A DNA stretch of 64,000 nt from JAOPZW01 sp963803375. GTDB taxonomy: Bacteria; Actinomycetota; Thermoleophilia; Solirubrobacterales; Solirubrobacteraceae. Positions 57,314-64,000 of the stretch are shown piece after piece. Every line of letters begins with the position of its first letter. The stretch's first letter is position 1. A model generated the notes under the pieces. It searched no databases. It was not told where the DNA came from and saw only the letters and a list, made by a program, of their open reading frames with translations. Made by a program: the position numbers and the translations under genes. The stretch is from NCBI GenBank assembly GCA_963803375.1, contig CAWDMB010000008.1, positions 248,001 through 312,000 of the forward strand, in the 5' to 3' direction.

Positions 57314-58630
57314 ATGACCGCCCTGCTGCTCATCGCGCTGCTGGCCCTAGTGCTCGTGAACGGCTTCTTCGTGGCCGCCGAGTTCGCGCTCGTGCGCTCG
57401 CGCCGCGCGCGCGTGAAGGAGCTCGCAAACGAGGACGGGCGCTACCGGCGCGTGCTCGAGCAGCTCGACGACATCTCCGAGTACCTCTCGGCCTGCCAGT
57501 TCGGGATCACGCTCGCCTCGCTGGGCATCGGCTTCCTCGGCGAGCCCGCGCTGGCCGAGCTCGTCGAGCCGATCTTCGGCGGGCTTTCCCATGCCGCCGC
57601 GACCGTGCTGTCCTTCGGGTTCGCCTACACGCTGGCGACCTCGCTGCACATCACGCTCGGCGAGCAGGTGCCGAAGATCTACGCGATCGTCAAGGCAGAG
57701 CGCGTCGCGCGCTTCGTCGCGCGCCCGCTCGACTGGTTCAACACCGCGATGCGGCCGTTCATCGCGCTGCTCAACGGAGCGGCCAACTCGATCCTGCGGC
57801 TGATCCGGATCGATCCGCAGGCGGAGTTCGAGGAGGGCCAGAGCCCGGAGGAGCTGCGCTTCCTGATCGCCCAGGCCCAGACCGGCGGGCACCTCGACCC
57901 GGGCGAGGCGGGCATGCTGCAGGGCGTCTTCCATCTCCACGAGCAGGGGGCGCGCCAGGTCATGACGCCGATCCCGGCCGTCGTGACCGTCGACATCTCC
58001 GAGGACGTCGAGACCGCCCTGCGGCGCTGCGTCTCCTCGGGGCACACCCGGCTCGTCGTGACCGAGGACGACAACCACGATCGCGTCCGGGGCACCGTGC
58101 ACGCCAACTCGCTCGCGCGCCAGCTCATGAGCGAGGGGTCGCACGCGTCCATCGAGGGGCTCATCAAGGAGGCGCTCATCGTCCCCGAGACCAAGCCGCT
58201 CGACGACCTCCTCGCCGACCTCCAGCGCCAGCGCTCCTCGATGGCCGTCGTCGTCGACGAGTACGGCCGCGTGGCGGGCATCGTCAGCGTCGAGGACATC
58301 ATCGAAGAGGTGGTGGGCGAGATCGACGACGAGACGGACCAGGCGGGCGGCGAGATCCGGCGGTTGGCCAACGGCGACTGGTTCGTGCGCGGCCACGTGG
58401 CCGTCAGCGACCTGCTCGACTACGGCGTCCAGCTGCCCGTCGACACCGACGCCTACAACTCGGTCGGCGGGTTCGTCTTCGCTGCGCTCGGGCGGCTGCC
58501 CAAGCGCGGCGACAGCATCACCGCCGACGGGTACTCGATCCGCGTCGAGTCCGTACGCGGCAACCGCATCGAAGCGGTGCGGATACGCGAGCGCCGTGCC
58601 CCGGCGCCCGCCCCGGCGCCCGTCGGCTAG
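57314..58630 (+). CDS. CNNM/CorC-like membrane protein with CBS pair
   Basis: 438 residues. The DUF21 membrane domain covers the first 190 residues (LLLIALLALVLVNGFFVAAE, CQFGITLASLGIGFLGEPAL, TLGEQVPKIYAI). Two CBS repeats follow (VMTPIPAVVTVDISEDVETA and MAVVVDEYGRVAGIVSVEDI), then a CorC/HlyC C-terminal domain (VGGFVFAALGRLPKRGDSIT). The family is linked to Mg2+ and Co2+ handling rather than hemolysis. ATG 57314. TAGCCT at 57243 may be its -10 box, giving a 60-base leader. A stem-loop terminator follows. Confidence 0.88.
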   Translation: MTALLLIALLALVLVNGFFVAAEFALVRSRRARVKELANEDGRYRRVLEQLDDISEYLSACQFGITLASLGIGFLGEPALAELVEPIFGGLSHAAATVLSFGFAYTLATSLHITLGEQVPKIYAIVKAERVARFVARPLDWFNTAMRPFIALLNGAANSILRLIRIDPQAEFEEGQSPEELRFLIAQAQTGGHLDPGEAGMLQGVFHLHEQGARQVMTPIPAVVTVDISEDVETALRRCVSSGHTRLVVTEDDNHDRVRGTVHANSLARQLMSEGSHASIEGLIKEALIVPETKPLDDLLADLQRQRSSMAVVVDEYGRVAGIVSVEDIIEEVVGEIDDETDQAGGEIRRLANGDWFVRGHVAVSDLLDYGVQLPVDTDAYNSVGGFVFAALGRLPKRGDSITADGYSIRVESVRGNRIEAVRIRERRAPAPAPAPVG

Positions 58631-58655
58631 CGTCGGCGGTGGCGGCTCCGAAACG

Positions 58656-58693
58656 CGATCGGCCCGCTCGCGGCGGGCCGATCGTGTGCTTCT
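58656..58693 (+). terminator. 12-bp perfect stem-loop after the CNNM gene
   Basis: CGATCGGCCCGC (58656-58667) pairs perfectly with GCGGGCCGATCG (58673-58684) across a 5-base loop, followed by the weak T-rich tail TGTGCTTCT. It is 25 bases after the stop codon. Confidence 0.65.
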
Positions 58694-58789
58694 GGGAGGA
58701 GGTGCACTTGCGAGGTACGTTCGCCGCGCCAGTATCTGCTCGATTCCTCAAGCGCCGCTAAAGCTTGCGGAAGGATTTCCTCAAGCGGC
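58694..58789. other. intergenic, direct repeat TTCCTCAAGCG
   Basis: This AT-richer stretch before the IS982 element contains TTCCTCAAGCG twice (58744-58754 and 58777-58787), 33 bp apart. No gene seen. Confidence 0.4.
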
Positions 58790-58793
58790 CTAG

Positions 58794-59767
58794 AGGCTTG
58801 ATGTGGGTTCATCGTCCGTCGTAGGCGGCGAGGGCGCGTGGCGGGCGGCCGGTGAGGATGTTGATGAGCATTCCGAGGGTGAGGGCGAGCAGGCGTTGTG
58901 CGATGCGTTGGACCAGTCCGGTGAGGGTCTTGGCGAGGTGCTGGTCGAGGCGCATCTGGCCCTTGAGGTTGCTGAAGACCGACTCGGCGACCAGGCGGAT
59001 GCGGGCCTTGGCGATTTCCATCGGTGGTCGCTGACCGAGCTTGTGCTTGGTGGGCGTGATCAGCGTGACGTCGATCAGGCTCATCGTGCGCTGGTACTCG
59101 GCGCCCCAGAAGCCACCGTCGCCGAACAGCAGGCTGTCGGGGTGCCCGCAGGCCAGTTCCCAGGCGGACTCGCGTTCCTGTCCGGTCTTCGGTCCGACGA
59201 GGTCATAGCCGACCGGGGTGCCCTTCCAGTCGGCGATGAGGACCAGGCGCATGCCCCACACGAACAGGCTCTTGGACGGGCAATACCCGTAGCTGGCGTG
59301 CCCGGCGAACTCGCTCTTGGAGGCGCAGCCGGGGTAGTTGGCGCACTGAATCAGCGTCCCGTCGACGAGCCGGATCTGGCCGTCGGCGATCAGCTGCGCG
59401 ACCTGCAGCTGCACGGTGGCGATCCACGGCGCCAGGCGCCGCAGCCGGCGATTGTACTGGCTCTGGTCGGGCAGGTGCGGAAACCAACCGGGCAGCAGCC
59501 GCTCGATCATGCCCAGGAACTGGCGATCCGAGCAGACGCCGGTCGCTGCTTGCGCGGCGGCGAGCGCGATCAGCTCATCGTCGGTGATCAGGCCCGCAGG
59601 GCCCGAGCGAGGGATCCGAACCGACGCGGCGAACACGTAGGCTGCGATAACGAGGGTCTCCAGACAAGCGGTCATCTCGTGCTCCAATCACGAGCTGGCA
59701 GGGCTGGAGGCCCTCTTCTTTATGTCAACGCCGCCACCTGCCCCGCGACCCAACCCACATCAAGCCT
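58794..59767 (-). mobile_element. IS982-family insertion sequence
   Basis: Terminal inverted repeats match perfectly over 20 bases when the CTAG flanks are counted (58790-58809 and 59752-59771). The palindromic CTAG on both sides (58790-58793, 59768-59771) is the likely target duplication. About 974 bp with one intact transposase. It lies exactly at the stop codon of the 3-hydroxyacyl-CoA dehydrogenase gene. Confidence 0.85.
58809..59687 (-). CDS. IS982-family transposase
   Basis: 292 residues, DDE type. LITDDELIALAAAQAATGVC opens the conserved N-terminal region. GQIRLVDGTLIQCANYPGCA carries the first Asp, and FAGHASYGYCPSKSLFVWGM is the diagnostic IS982 block. GDGGFWGAEYQRTM has the second Asp, and RLVAESVFSNLKGQMRLDQH the Glu. 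No frameshift, so it may be active. The stop lies inside the left terminal repeat. Confidence 0.88.
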   Translation of the reverse strand: MEHEMTACLETLVIAAYVFAASVRIPRSGPAGLITDDELIALAAAQAATGVCSDRQFLGMIERLLPGWFPHLPDQSQYNRRLRRLAPWIATVQLQVAQLIADGQIRLVDGTLIQCANYPGCASKSEFAGHASYGYCPSKSLFVWGMRLVLIADWKGTPVGYDLVGPKTGQERESAWELACGHPDSLLFGDGGFWGAEYQRTMSLIDVTLITPTKHKLGQRPPMEIAKARIRLVAESVFSNLKGQMRLDQHLAKTLTGLVQRIAQRLLALTLGMLINILTGRPPRALAAYDGR

Positions 59768-60586
59768 CTAGTCGCCGTAGGCATAGAAGCCGCGCCCGGT
59801 CTTGCGCCCGAGCGAGCCCTCGGCCACGAGCACGCGGACGCGGTCGGGCACCTCCACCGCGATCGCCTCGCCGACCGCCGCCGCGACGTCGAGGCCGATG
59901 AGGTCCAGCAGCGCCAGCGGGCCCATCGGGTAGCCGGCGCCGAGCCTCATGCACGCGTCGATCGCCTCGGGCTCGAGGTCGGTGGCCGCGAGCAGCTCGA
60001 CAGCGTCGAAGAGGTAGGGGAACAGGAGGCGGTTGACGACGAACCCGGGAACGGCGGGGACGTCGACCGCCGTCTTGCCCAGCGCGGCGCAGAGCGCGTG
60101 TGCCCGGGCGCGCGTCGCCTCGGCGGCCTCGGGCGCGAACGCGAGCTCGACGAGCTCCATCTTCACCACGGGGTTGAAGACGTGCATGGCGACGAAGCGC
60201 TCGGGAGCGCCGGTCGCCTCGGCGAGCGGCGCGACTGGCAGCGACGAGGTCGTCGTGGCCAGCAGCGCGTCGGGTCCCGCCACGTCGGCGAGCGTTCGCA
60301 GCACCGCGGTCTTGGCCGCGAGGTCCTCGACGACGGCCTCGACGAGCACCGTCGCGCCGGCGAGCGCCGACGGATCGGTGACGATCGACACGCGGGCGGC
60401 GTCGGCACCCTCGCCCGCGCGCTCGCAGACCTTCCGGACCCGTCCCTGCGCCCGCTCGGCCGACGCGTCCGAGCGAGCCCAGAGCAGGACCGGCCCCTGC
60501 CGCGAGGCCGTCGCGGCAAGGCCGCTGGCGATCGCGCCGCCACCTGCGACCGCGAGCTGCTCGCTCCTGGCTGACTGGACAGTCAA
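59768..60586 (-). CDS. 3-hydroxyacyl-CoA dehydrogenase
   Basis: 272 residues. NAD-binding start EQLAVAGGGAIASGLAATAS, then ATTTSSLPVAPLAEATGAPE and RFVAMHVFNPVVKMELVELA (catalytic His and the HxFNP block). The C-terminal VPGFVVNRLLFPYLFDAVEL and YPMGPLALLDLIGLDVAA complete the 3HCDH fold. It oxidises 3-hydroxyacyl-CoA in beta-oxidation or butanoyl metabolism. TTG 60586 is the best start, placing the Rossmann motif near the N-terminus. The IS982 target duplication keeps the TAG stop. Divergent from a thiolase, its likely pathway partner. Confidence 0.88.
   Translation of the reverse strand: MTVQSARSEQLAVAGGGAIASGLAATASRQGPVLLWARSDASAERAQGRVRKVCERAGEGADAARVSIVTDPSALAGATVLVEAVVEDLAAKTAVLRTLADVAGPDALLATTTSSLPVAPLAEATGAPERFVAMHVFNPVVKMELVELAFAPEAAEATRARAHALCAALGKTAVDVPAVPGFVVNRLLFPYLFDAVELLAATDLEPEAIDACMRLGAGYPMGPLALLDLIGLDVAAAVGEAIAVEVPDRVRVLVAEGSLGRKTGRGFYAYGD
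60572..60585. promoter_or_regulatory. TGACTG-GA-CAGTCA palindrome, operator candidate
   Basis: A perfect 6-2-6 palindrome in the gap between the divergent dehydrogenase and thiolase genes. It overlaps the dehydrogenase start and the -35 zone of a thiolase promoter with -10 TACCCT (60596-60601). TetR-type regulators of fatty-acid genes often use sites of this form. Confidence 0.55.
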
Positions 60587-60632
60587 AGTACGGAGTACCC
60601 TGTACGCCTCAACCGCTGACAGGGAGTATCGC

Positions 60633-61805
60633 ATGCGTGAGCAGCAGGGTCGCGAGGTCGTCATCGTCGATGCCGTCCGGACGCCGATCGGGCGCGGGCA
60701 TCCGGAGAAGGGCATCTTCAAGGACGTCCATCCGAACGCCCTGCTCGGCGCCTGCTACACGGCGGTCCTCGAGCGCGCCGGCGTCGAGGCGGGCGCGGTC
60801 GAGGACGTCATCGCGGGCTGCGTCTCGCAGTTCGGCGAGCAGGGCCTCAACGTCGCCCGCAACGCCTGGCTGCAGGAGGGCCTCCCGGTCGAGGCGCCCG
60901 CCTCGACCGTCGACCGCCAGTGCGCCTCGGCCCAGCAGGCCGTGAACTTCGGCGCCGCGCTCATCGCCTCCGGCGTCCACGACGTCGTCATCGGCTCGGG
61001 CGTCGAGCACATGGGCCACCTGCCGTTCGGCGCCGTGATGAAGACCCAGCAGGAGTTCGGCTTCGCCTTCACGCCGGAGCTCCTCGACAAGCACAACATC
61101 GTCGGCCAGGGCCTCGGGGCCGAGATGATCGCCGAGCAGTGGGAGATCCCGCGCTCCGAGCTCGACGAGCTGGCTCTGCGCTCGCACCGGCTCGCGGCCC
61201 AGGCGACCGACGAGGGCCGCTTCGCGCGCGAGATCCTGCCGTTCCGGGTCAACGGCGACATCCACGTGGCCGACCAGGGCATCCGCCCCGACACCTCGCT
61301 GGAGGCGCTCGCCCAGCTCAAGCCCGCCTTCAAGCCCGACGGGCGCATCACCGCCGGGACCTCCTCGCAGATCTCCGACGGGGCCGCCGCGGTGCTGCTG
61401 ATGTCGCGCGAGAAGGCCGACGAGCTGGGCGTCCACGCGCGCGCGCGGATCGTCGACCAGACCACCGTCGGCGTCGACCCGGTGACGATGCTCACCGGGC
61501 CAATCCCGGCCACCGCCCGCATCCTCGAGCGCAACGACATGGCCATGGGCGACATCGACGTCACCGAGATCAACGAGGCCTTCGCCCCCGTCGTGGCCGC
61601 CTGGTTGCGCGAGCACCGCGCCGACCTCGACCGCGTGAACCCGCGTGGCGGGGCGATGGCGCTCGGCCATCCGCTCGGCTCCTCGGGCGCGCGGCTCATC
61701 ACGACGCTCCTGCACGAGCTCGAGGACGAGGACCGCGAGATCGGCCTCGTCACGATGTGCTGCGGCGGCGGGCTGGGCACCGCCACGCTGATCGAGCGCA
61801 CGTAG
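60633..61805 (+). CDS. acetyl-CoA acetyltransferase / thiolase
   Basis: 390 residues. VVIVDAVRTPIGRGHP start, active-site Cys in ASTVDRQCASAQQAVNFGAA, then the His block NPRGGAMALGHPLGSSGAR and the second Cys in VTMCCGGGLGTA. All three thiolase signatures are present. ATG 60633 has AGGGAG 7 bases upstream. It probably works with the divergent 3-hydroxyacyl-CoA dehydrogenase in beta-oxidation or in acetoacetyl-CoA synthesis; direction not decidable. Confidence 0.93.
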   Translation: MREQQGREVVIVDAVRTPIGRGHPEKGIFKDVHPNALLGACYTAVLERAGVEAGAVEDVIAGCVSQFGEQGLNVARNAWLQEGLPVEAPASTVDRQCASAQQAVNFGAALIASGVHDVVIGSGVEHMGHLPFGAVMKTQQEFGFAFTPELLDKHNIVGQGLGAEMIAEQWEIPRSELDELALRSHRLAAQATDEGRFAREILPFRVNGDIHVADQGIRPDTSLEALAQLKPAFKPDGRITAGTSSQISDGAAAVLLMSREKADELGVHARARIVDQTTVGVDPVTMLTGPIPATARILERNDMAMGDIDVTEINEAFAPVVAAWLREHRADLDRVNPRGGAMALGHPLGSSGARLITTLLHELEDEDREIGLVTMCCGGGLGTATLIERT

Positions 61806-61814
61806 CGGCGGTCC

Positions 61815-61820
61815 TATCCT
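61815..61820 (+). promoter_or_regulatory. -10 box candidate for the YcaQ-like gene (TATCCT)
   Basis: TATCCT is 6 bases before GTG 61827 and just after the thiolase stop, predicting a leaderless transcript. Confidence 0.45.
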
Positions 61821-61826
61821 GGGGCC

Positions 61827-62987
61827 GTGAACCAGCTCGGCTCGATGCGCGCCCTCGCGCTCCGGGCCGACGAGGGCCGGCGGATCGCCCTGCGCGCTCA
61901 GGGGCTGCTCGGAGCCGAGGGGCGCCGCGGCGGTGTCCCCGGCGTCCTGCGCCGGCTCGGCGCCGTGCAGCTCGACACGATCTCGGTCCTCGCGCGCTCG
62001 CACGAGCTCGTGCCCTACGCGCGCCTCGGGCCGGTCGGGCGCGAGCGCGTCGAGCGCGCCTACTGGGGCGGCGCCGCCTTCGAGTACTGGTCGCACGCCG
62101 CGTGCGTGCTGCCGCTCGAGAGCTGGCCGCTGTTCGGCTTTCGCCGCCGCGCGTACCGCGCGCGGGGCTGGCGCTGGCACGCCGTGCCCGAGCACGCGGT
62201 GCCGGCCGTGCTCGCGCGCCTGCGGGCCGAGGGCCCGATGACCGTGACCGAGCTCGGCGGCGCGCGACGCACGACGGAGTGGTGGGACTGGTCGGAGGTC
62301 AAGGTCGCGGTCGAGTGGCTGCTCGACGTCGGCGAGGTCGTCTGCACGACGCGCCGCGGCTGGCGGCGTGTCTACGACCTGCCCGAGCGAGCGCTGCCGG
62401 CCAAGCTGCTCGCGGACGAGCCCGACGACGACGCCTGCCTGCGCGCCCTCGTGGCGCAGGCCGGCCGCGCGCTCGGCGTCGGGACGCGCGCCGACCTGGC
62501 CGACGTGCACCGCCTCAAGGGCGAGCAGGTCGACGCCGTCGTCGCCGACACCGGGCTCGTCCCGGTCGAGGTCGAGGGCTGGGGCGTCCCGGCGTGGGCC
62601 GATCCCGCCGCGCTCGAGGCGCGCTCGCACGGGCGCCATCGCACGACGCTGCTCTCGCCGTTCGACTCGCTCGTGTGGGACCGACGGCGAACGGAGCGGG
62701 TCTTCGCGTTCGCACATCGTCTCGAGGCCTACGTGCCCGCCGCCAGGCGCGAGCACGGCTACTACGCGATGCCGCTGCTCGCCGGCGGGCGGCTCGTCGG
62801 CCGCGTCGATCCCAAGCGCGAGGGCACGACGCTGTACGCGCGCGCGCTGAGCGTGGCGCCGCGGGCGATCGAGGCGATGGCCGTGGCGCTGCGCGAGGCG
62901 GCGGCGTGGGTCGGGTGCGACGCGGTCGTGCTGGGCCGGGTCGAGCCGGCTCGCGCCCGGGCGCCGCTCGCCGCGGCGCTGGCATAG
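61827..62987 (+). CDS. YcaQ-like winged-helix DNA glycosylase-family protein
   Basis: 386 residues. The HTH_42/YcaQ family repairs DNA interstrand crosslinks or alkylated bases. QLDTISVLARSHELV carries the QxD motif of the active site, EYWSHAACVLPLESWPLF and the end SPFDSLVWDRRRTERVFAFA, RLEAYVPAARREHGYYAMPL, RLVGRVDPKRE are typical blocks. GTG 61827 is the start. Activity on particular lesions cannot be read from the sequence. Confidence 0.82.
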   Translation: MNQLGSMRALALRADEGRRIALRAQGLLGAEGRRGGVPGVLRRLGAVQLDTISVLARSHELVPYARLGPVGRERVERAYWGGAAFEYWSHAACVLPLESWPLFGFRRRAYRARGWRWHAVPEHAVPAVLARLRAEGPMTVTELGGARRTTEWWDWSEVKVAVEWLLDVGEVVCTTRRGWRRVYDLPERALPAKLLADEPDDDACLRALVAQAGRALGVGTRADLADVHRLKGEQVDAVVADTGLVPVEVEGWGVPAWADPAALEARSHGRHRTTLLSPFDSLVWDRRRTERVFAFAHRLEAYVPAARREHGYYAMPLLAGGRLVGRVDPKREGTTLYARALSVAPRAIEAMAVALREAAAWVGCDAVVLGRVEPARARAPLAAALA

Positions 62988-63013
62988 GGGCGCGGCGCCG
63001 GGGCGCGCCGTCG

Positions 63014-64000
63014 TCAGGCGCGGCGCCGGAAGCCAGTCGGCTCCGGAGCCGGGTCGAGCGGGCTCTCGGGCAGCCCGGGTGGCGGGTCGGGCGCGTTGAA
63101 GGCGCCCGGCGCGACGTCGTTCGGCGCGTCGGGGTGGAAGAGGCCGGCGAGGAGCTGGATCTGCCCGCGGCCGACGCCGAGCTCGAACTGCCCGCCGCCG
63201 TACATCCCGATGCCGCGCGCCGCGCAGTGGTCGTAGGCCGCGAAGAGCTCGCGCAGCGGCCCGAAGCGCGACGGCTTGACGTTGACCATCCGCGGCGGGA
63301 AGGGGAGCGCCGCGATGTCGGCGACCGCGTGGATGTTGGCGTCCCACGTGATGCGGTCGCGGTGCGGGCGCAGGACGGCATCGGTCTCCGGGGTGAGCTT
63401 GGGGTCCTCGATCCAGGCCTCGGGGAAGGCCTCGGCCACGCGCGCGTAGAGCTCGGCGTCGGCGCCCTGGTCGACGATCGAGCCCTCGTAGAGGCCCTTG
63501 AGGTCGATCGAGTCGACGGCGCCGGTCGCCCGCAGCGCGTCGAAGGTCTCCGGCGTCCAGTCGCTCGTGGCGTCGAGCTTGAAGCGCGTGCCCGGGTAGC
63601 GCTCGAGCCGGCGCGTCACGGGCTCGAGCGTCGGCGGCTCGCCCAGCCGCAGCGAGACGACGTAGCGCACGGGCCGCGGCTCGCGCCCGAGCGCCTCGTG
63701 CAGCGCGAGGCCGGCCTGGCGCAGCGCGAGGTCGAGCGCCGCGGACTCGTAGGCCCACACCCGGTACCGGCGCGAGGGCTCGCGGACGGGCGCGGCGGGC
63801 CACAGGTCGAGCGCCTCGACGTGGTCGCAGAACGCCTCGAGCCTCCAGCGGCCGGCGAGCGGCTGTACCGCCCCCGCCGCCTGGAGCGCCTGCTGGTCGA
63901 GGCCGTCGTAGGTGACGTCCTCGCCGGCGCCCTCCGCGCCCGCGCCGCGCAGGCGGATCTCCGTGCTCTCGCGGCGGAAGTCGCTCGACACGTCGAGCGC
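63014..64000 (-). CDS. enolase-superfamily enzyme (OSBS/epimerase-like), 5' end outside window
   Basis: The frame runs through the window end: ALDVSSDFRREST is still open at 64000, so GTG 63991 is probably an internal valine. The barrel domain has RFKLDATSDWTPETFDALRA, SIDLKGLYEGSIVDQGADAE, AWIEDPKLTPETDAVLRPHR and MVNVKPSRFGPLRELFAAYD, fitting the metal-binding and Lys positions of muconate-lactonizing/OSBS-type enolases. GGGQFELGVGRGQIQLLAG follows. The reaction (o-succinylbenzoate synthase, dipeptide epimerase or other) is undetermined. It is convergent with the YcaQ-like gene. Confidence 0.75.
   Translation of the reverse strand, partial: ALDVSSDFRRESTEIRLRGAGAEGAGEDVTYDGLDQQALQAAGAVQPLAGRWRLEAFCDHVEALDLWPAAPVREPSRRYRVWAYESAALDLALRQAGLALHEALGREPRPVRYVVSLRLGEPPTLEPVTRRLERYPGTRFKLDATSDWTPETFDALRATGAVDSIDLKGLYEGSIVDQGADAELYARVAEAFPEAWIEDPKLTPETDAVLRPHRDRITWDANIHAVADIAALPFPPRMVNVKPSRFGPLRELFAAYDHCAARGIGMYGGGQFELGVGRGQIQLLAGLFHPDAPNDVAPGAFNAPDPPPGLPESPLDPAPEPTGFRRRA

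Noticed and set aside
60609..63803. 1064-codon open frame antisense to the thiolase and YcaQ-like genes
   Set aside because: Same reason: compositional artefact opposite two well-supported genes.

Overview
This window is GC-rich (roughly 70-75 percent G+C by eye) chromosomal DNA from an actinobacterium. Codon use, the many 4-bp ATGA/GTGA gene overlaps, a stand-alone CarD and a secreted protein that begins RLPSPAMVVALIALVVALSGTA point to the Thermoleophilia/Solirubrobacterales. That lineage assignment is inference from gene style, not a database match. I saw no rRNA genes and no CRISPR array.

Layout. (1) 1-13.5 kb: housekeeping run tilS-hpt-ftsH-folP-folB-(thioesterase)-folK, a convergent GST-like gene, coaX-dus-greA-lysS-clpC. 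(2) 13.5-21.2 kb: a cNMP-binding-fold protein, a secreted protein, radA, a Gly-rich repeat protein, a methyltransferase, then disA-carD-ispD-PHP phosphatase-ispF. (3) 21.2-33.4 kb: a lineage-specific envelope block with two GT-C type glycosyltransferases, an FAD oxidoreductase, a UPF0104 flippase-like protein, a histidine kinase/response regulator pair, a secreted beta-propeller, a SRPBCC protein, an acyltransferase, and a frameshifted SCP2-alpha/beta hydrolase. (4) 33.4-37.5 kb: cysS-rlmB-sigH, a small membrane protein and ppk2. Regions 1, 2 and 4 follow the Bacillus subtilis order tilS-hprT-ftsH...clpC-radA-disA-ispD-ispF...cysS-rlmB-sigH, so they look like an old conserved backbone interrupted by region 3.

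(5) 37.56-51.65 kb: a 14.1-kb integrated element. A perfect 38-bp direct repeat lies at both ends. It is the anticodon-to-T-arm part of a tRNA-Thr(UGU) gene; the matching 5' half is at the left end and the best-pairing 3' acceptor strand is at the right end. Integrase, Rep-like winged-helix and phage-like genes are almost all broken by frameshifts. Two cargo genes are intact: a 495-residue HEPN-motif protein and a DNA methyltransferase fused to an Mrr-like nuclease domain. An IS1380-family insertion with 4-bp target duplications lies inside the element. The likely reading is a dead mobile element whose defence cargo is still maintained.

(6) 51.7-64 kb: chromosome again. It holds a membrane protein, a PlsC acyltransferase, an ECF sigma factor with a membrane partner, a second ECF sigma with a RskA-like anti-sigma, a rhomboid protease, a cobalamin-type binding protein, a pterin-carbinolamine dehydratase, a CNNM/CorC-like protein, an IS982-family insertion exactly at the stop codon of a 3-hydroxyacyl-CoA dehydrogenase, a divergent thiolase with a palindromic operator candidate between them, a YcaQ-like protein, and an enolase-superfamily enzyme cut by the window end.

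A recurring signal is a TANNNT -10 box 6-15 bases before the start codon of many chromosomal genes, consistent with leaderless or nearly leaderless mRNAs. Genes of the integrated element instead carry strong AAGGAGG ribosome binding sites.
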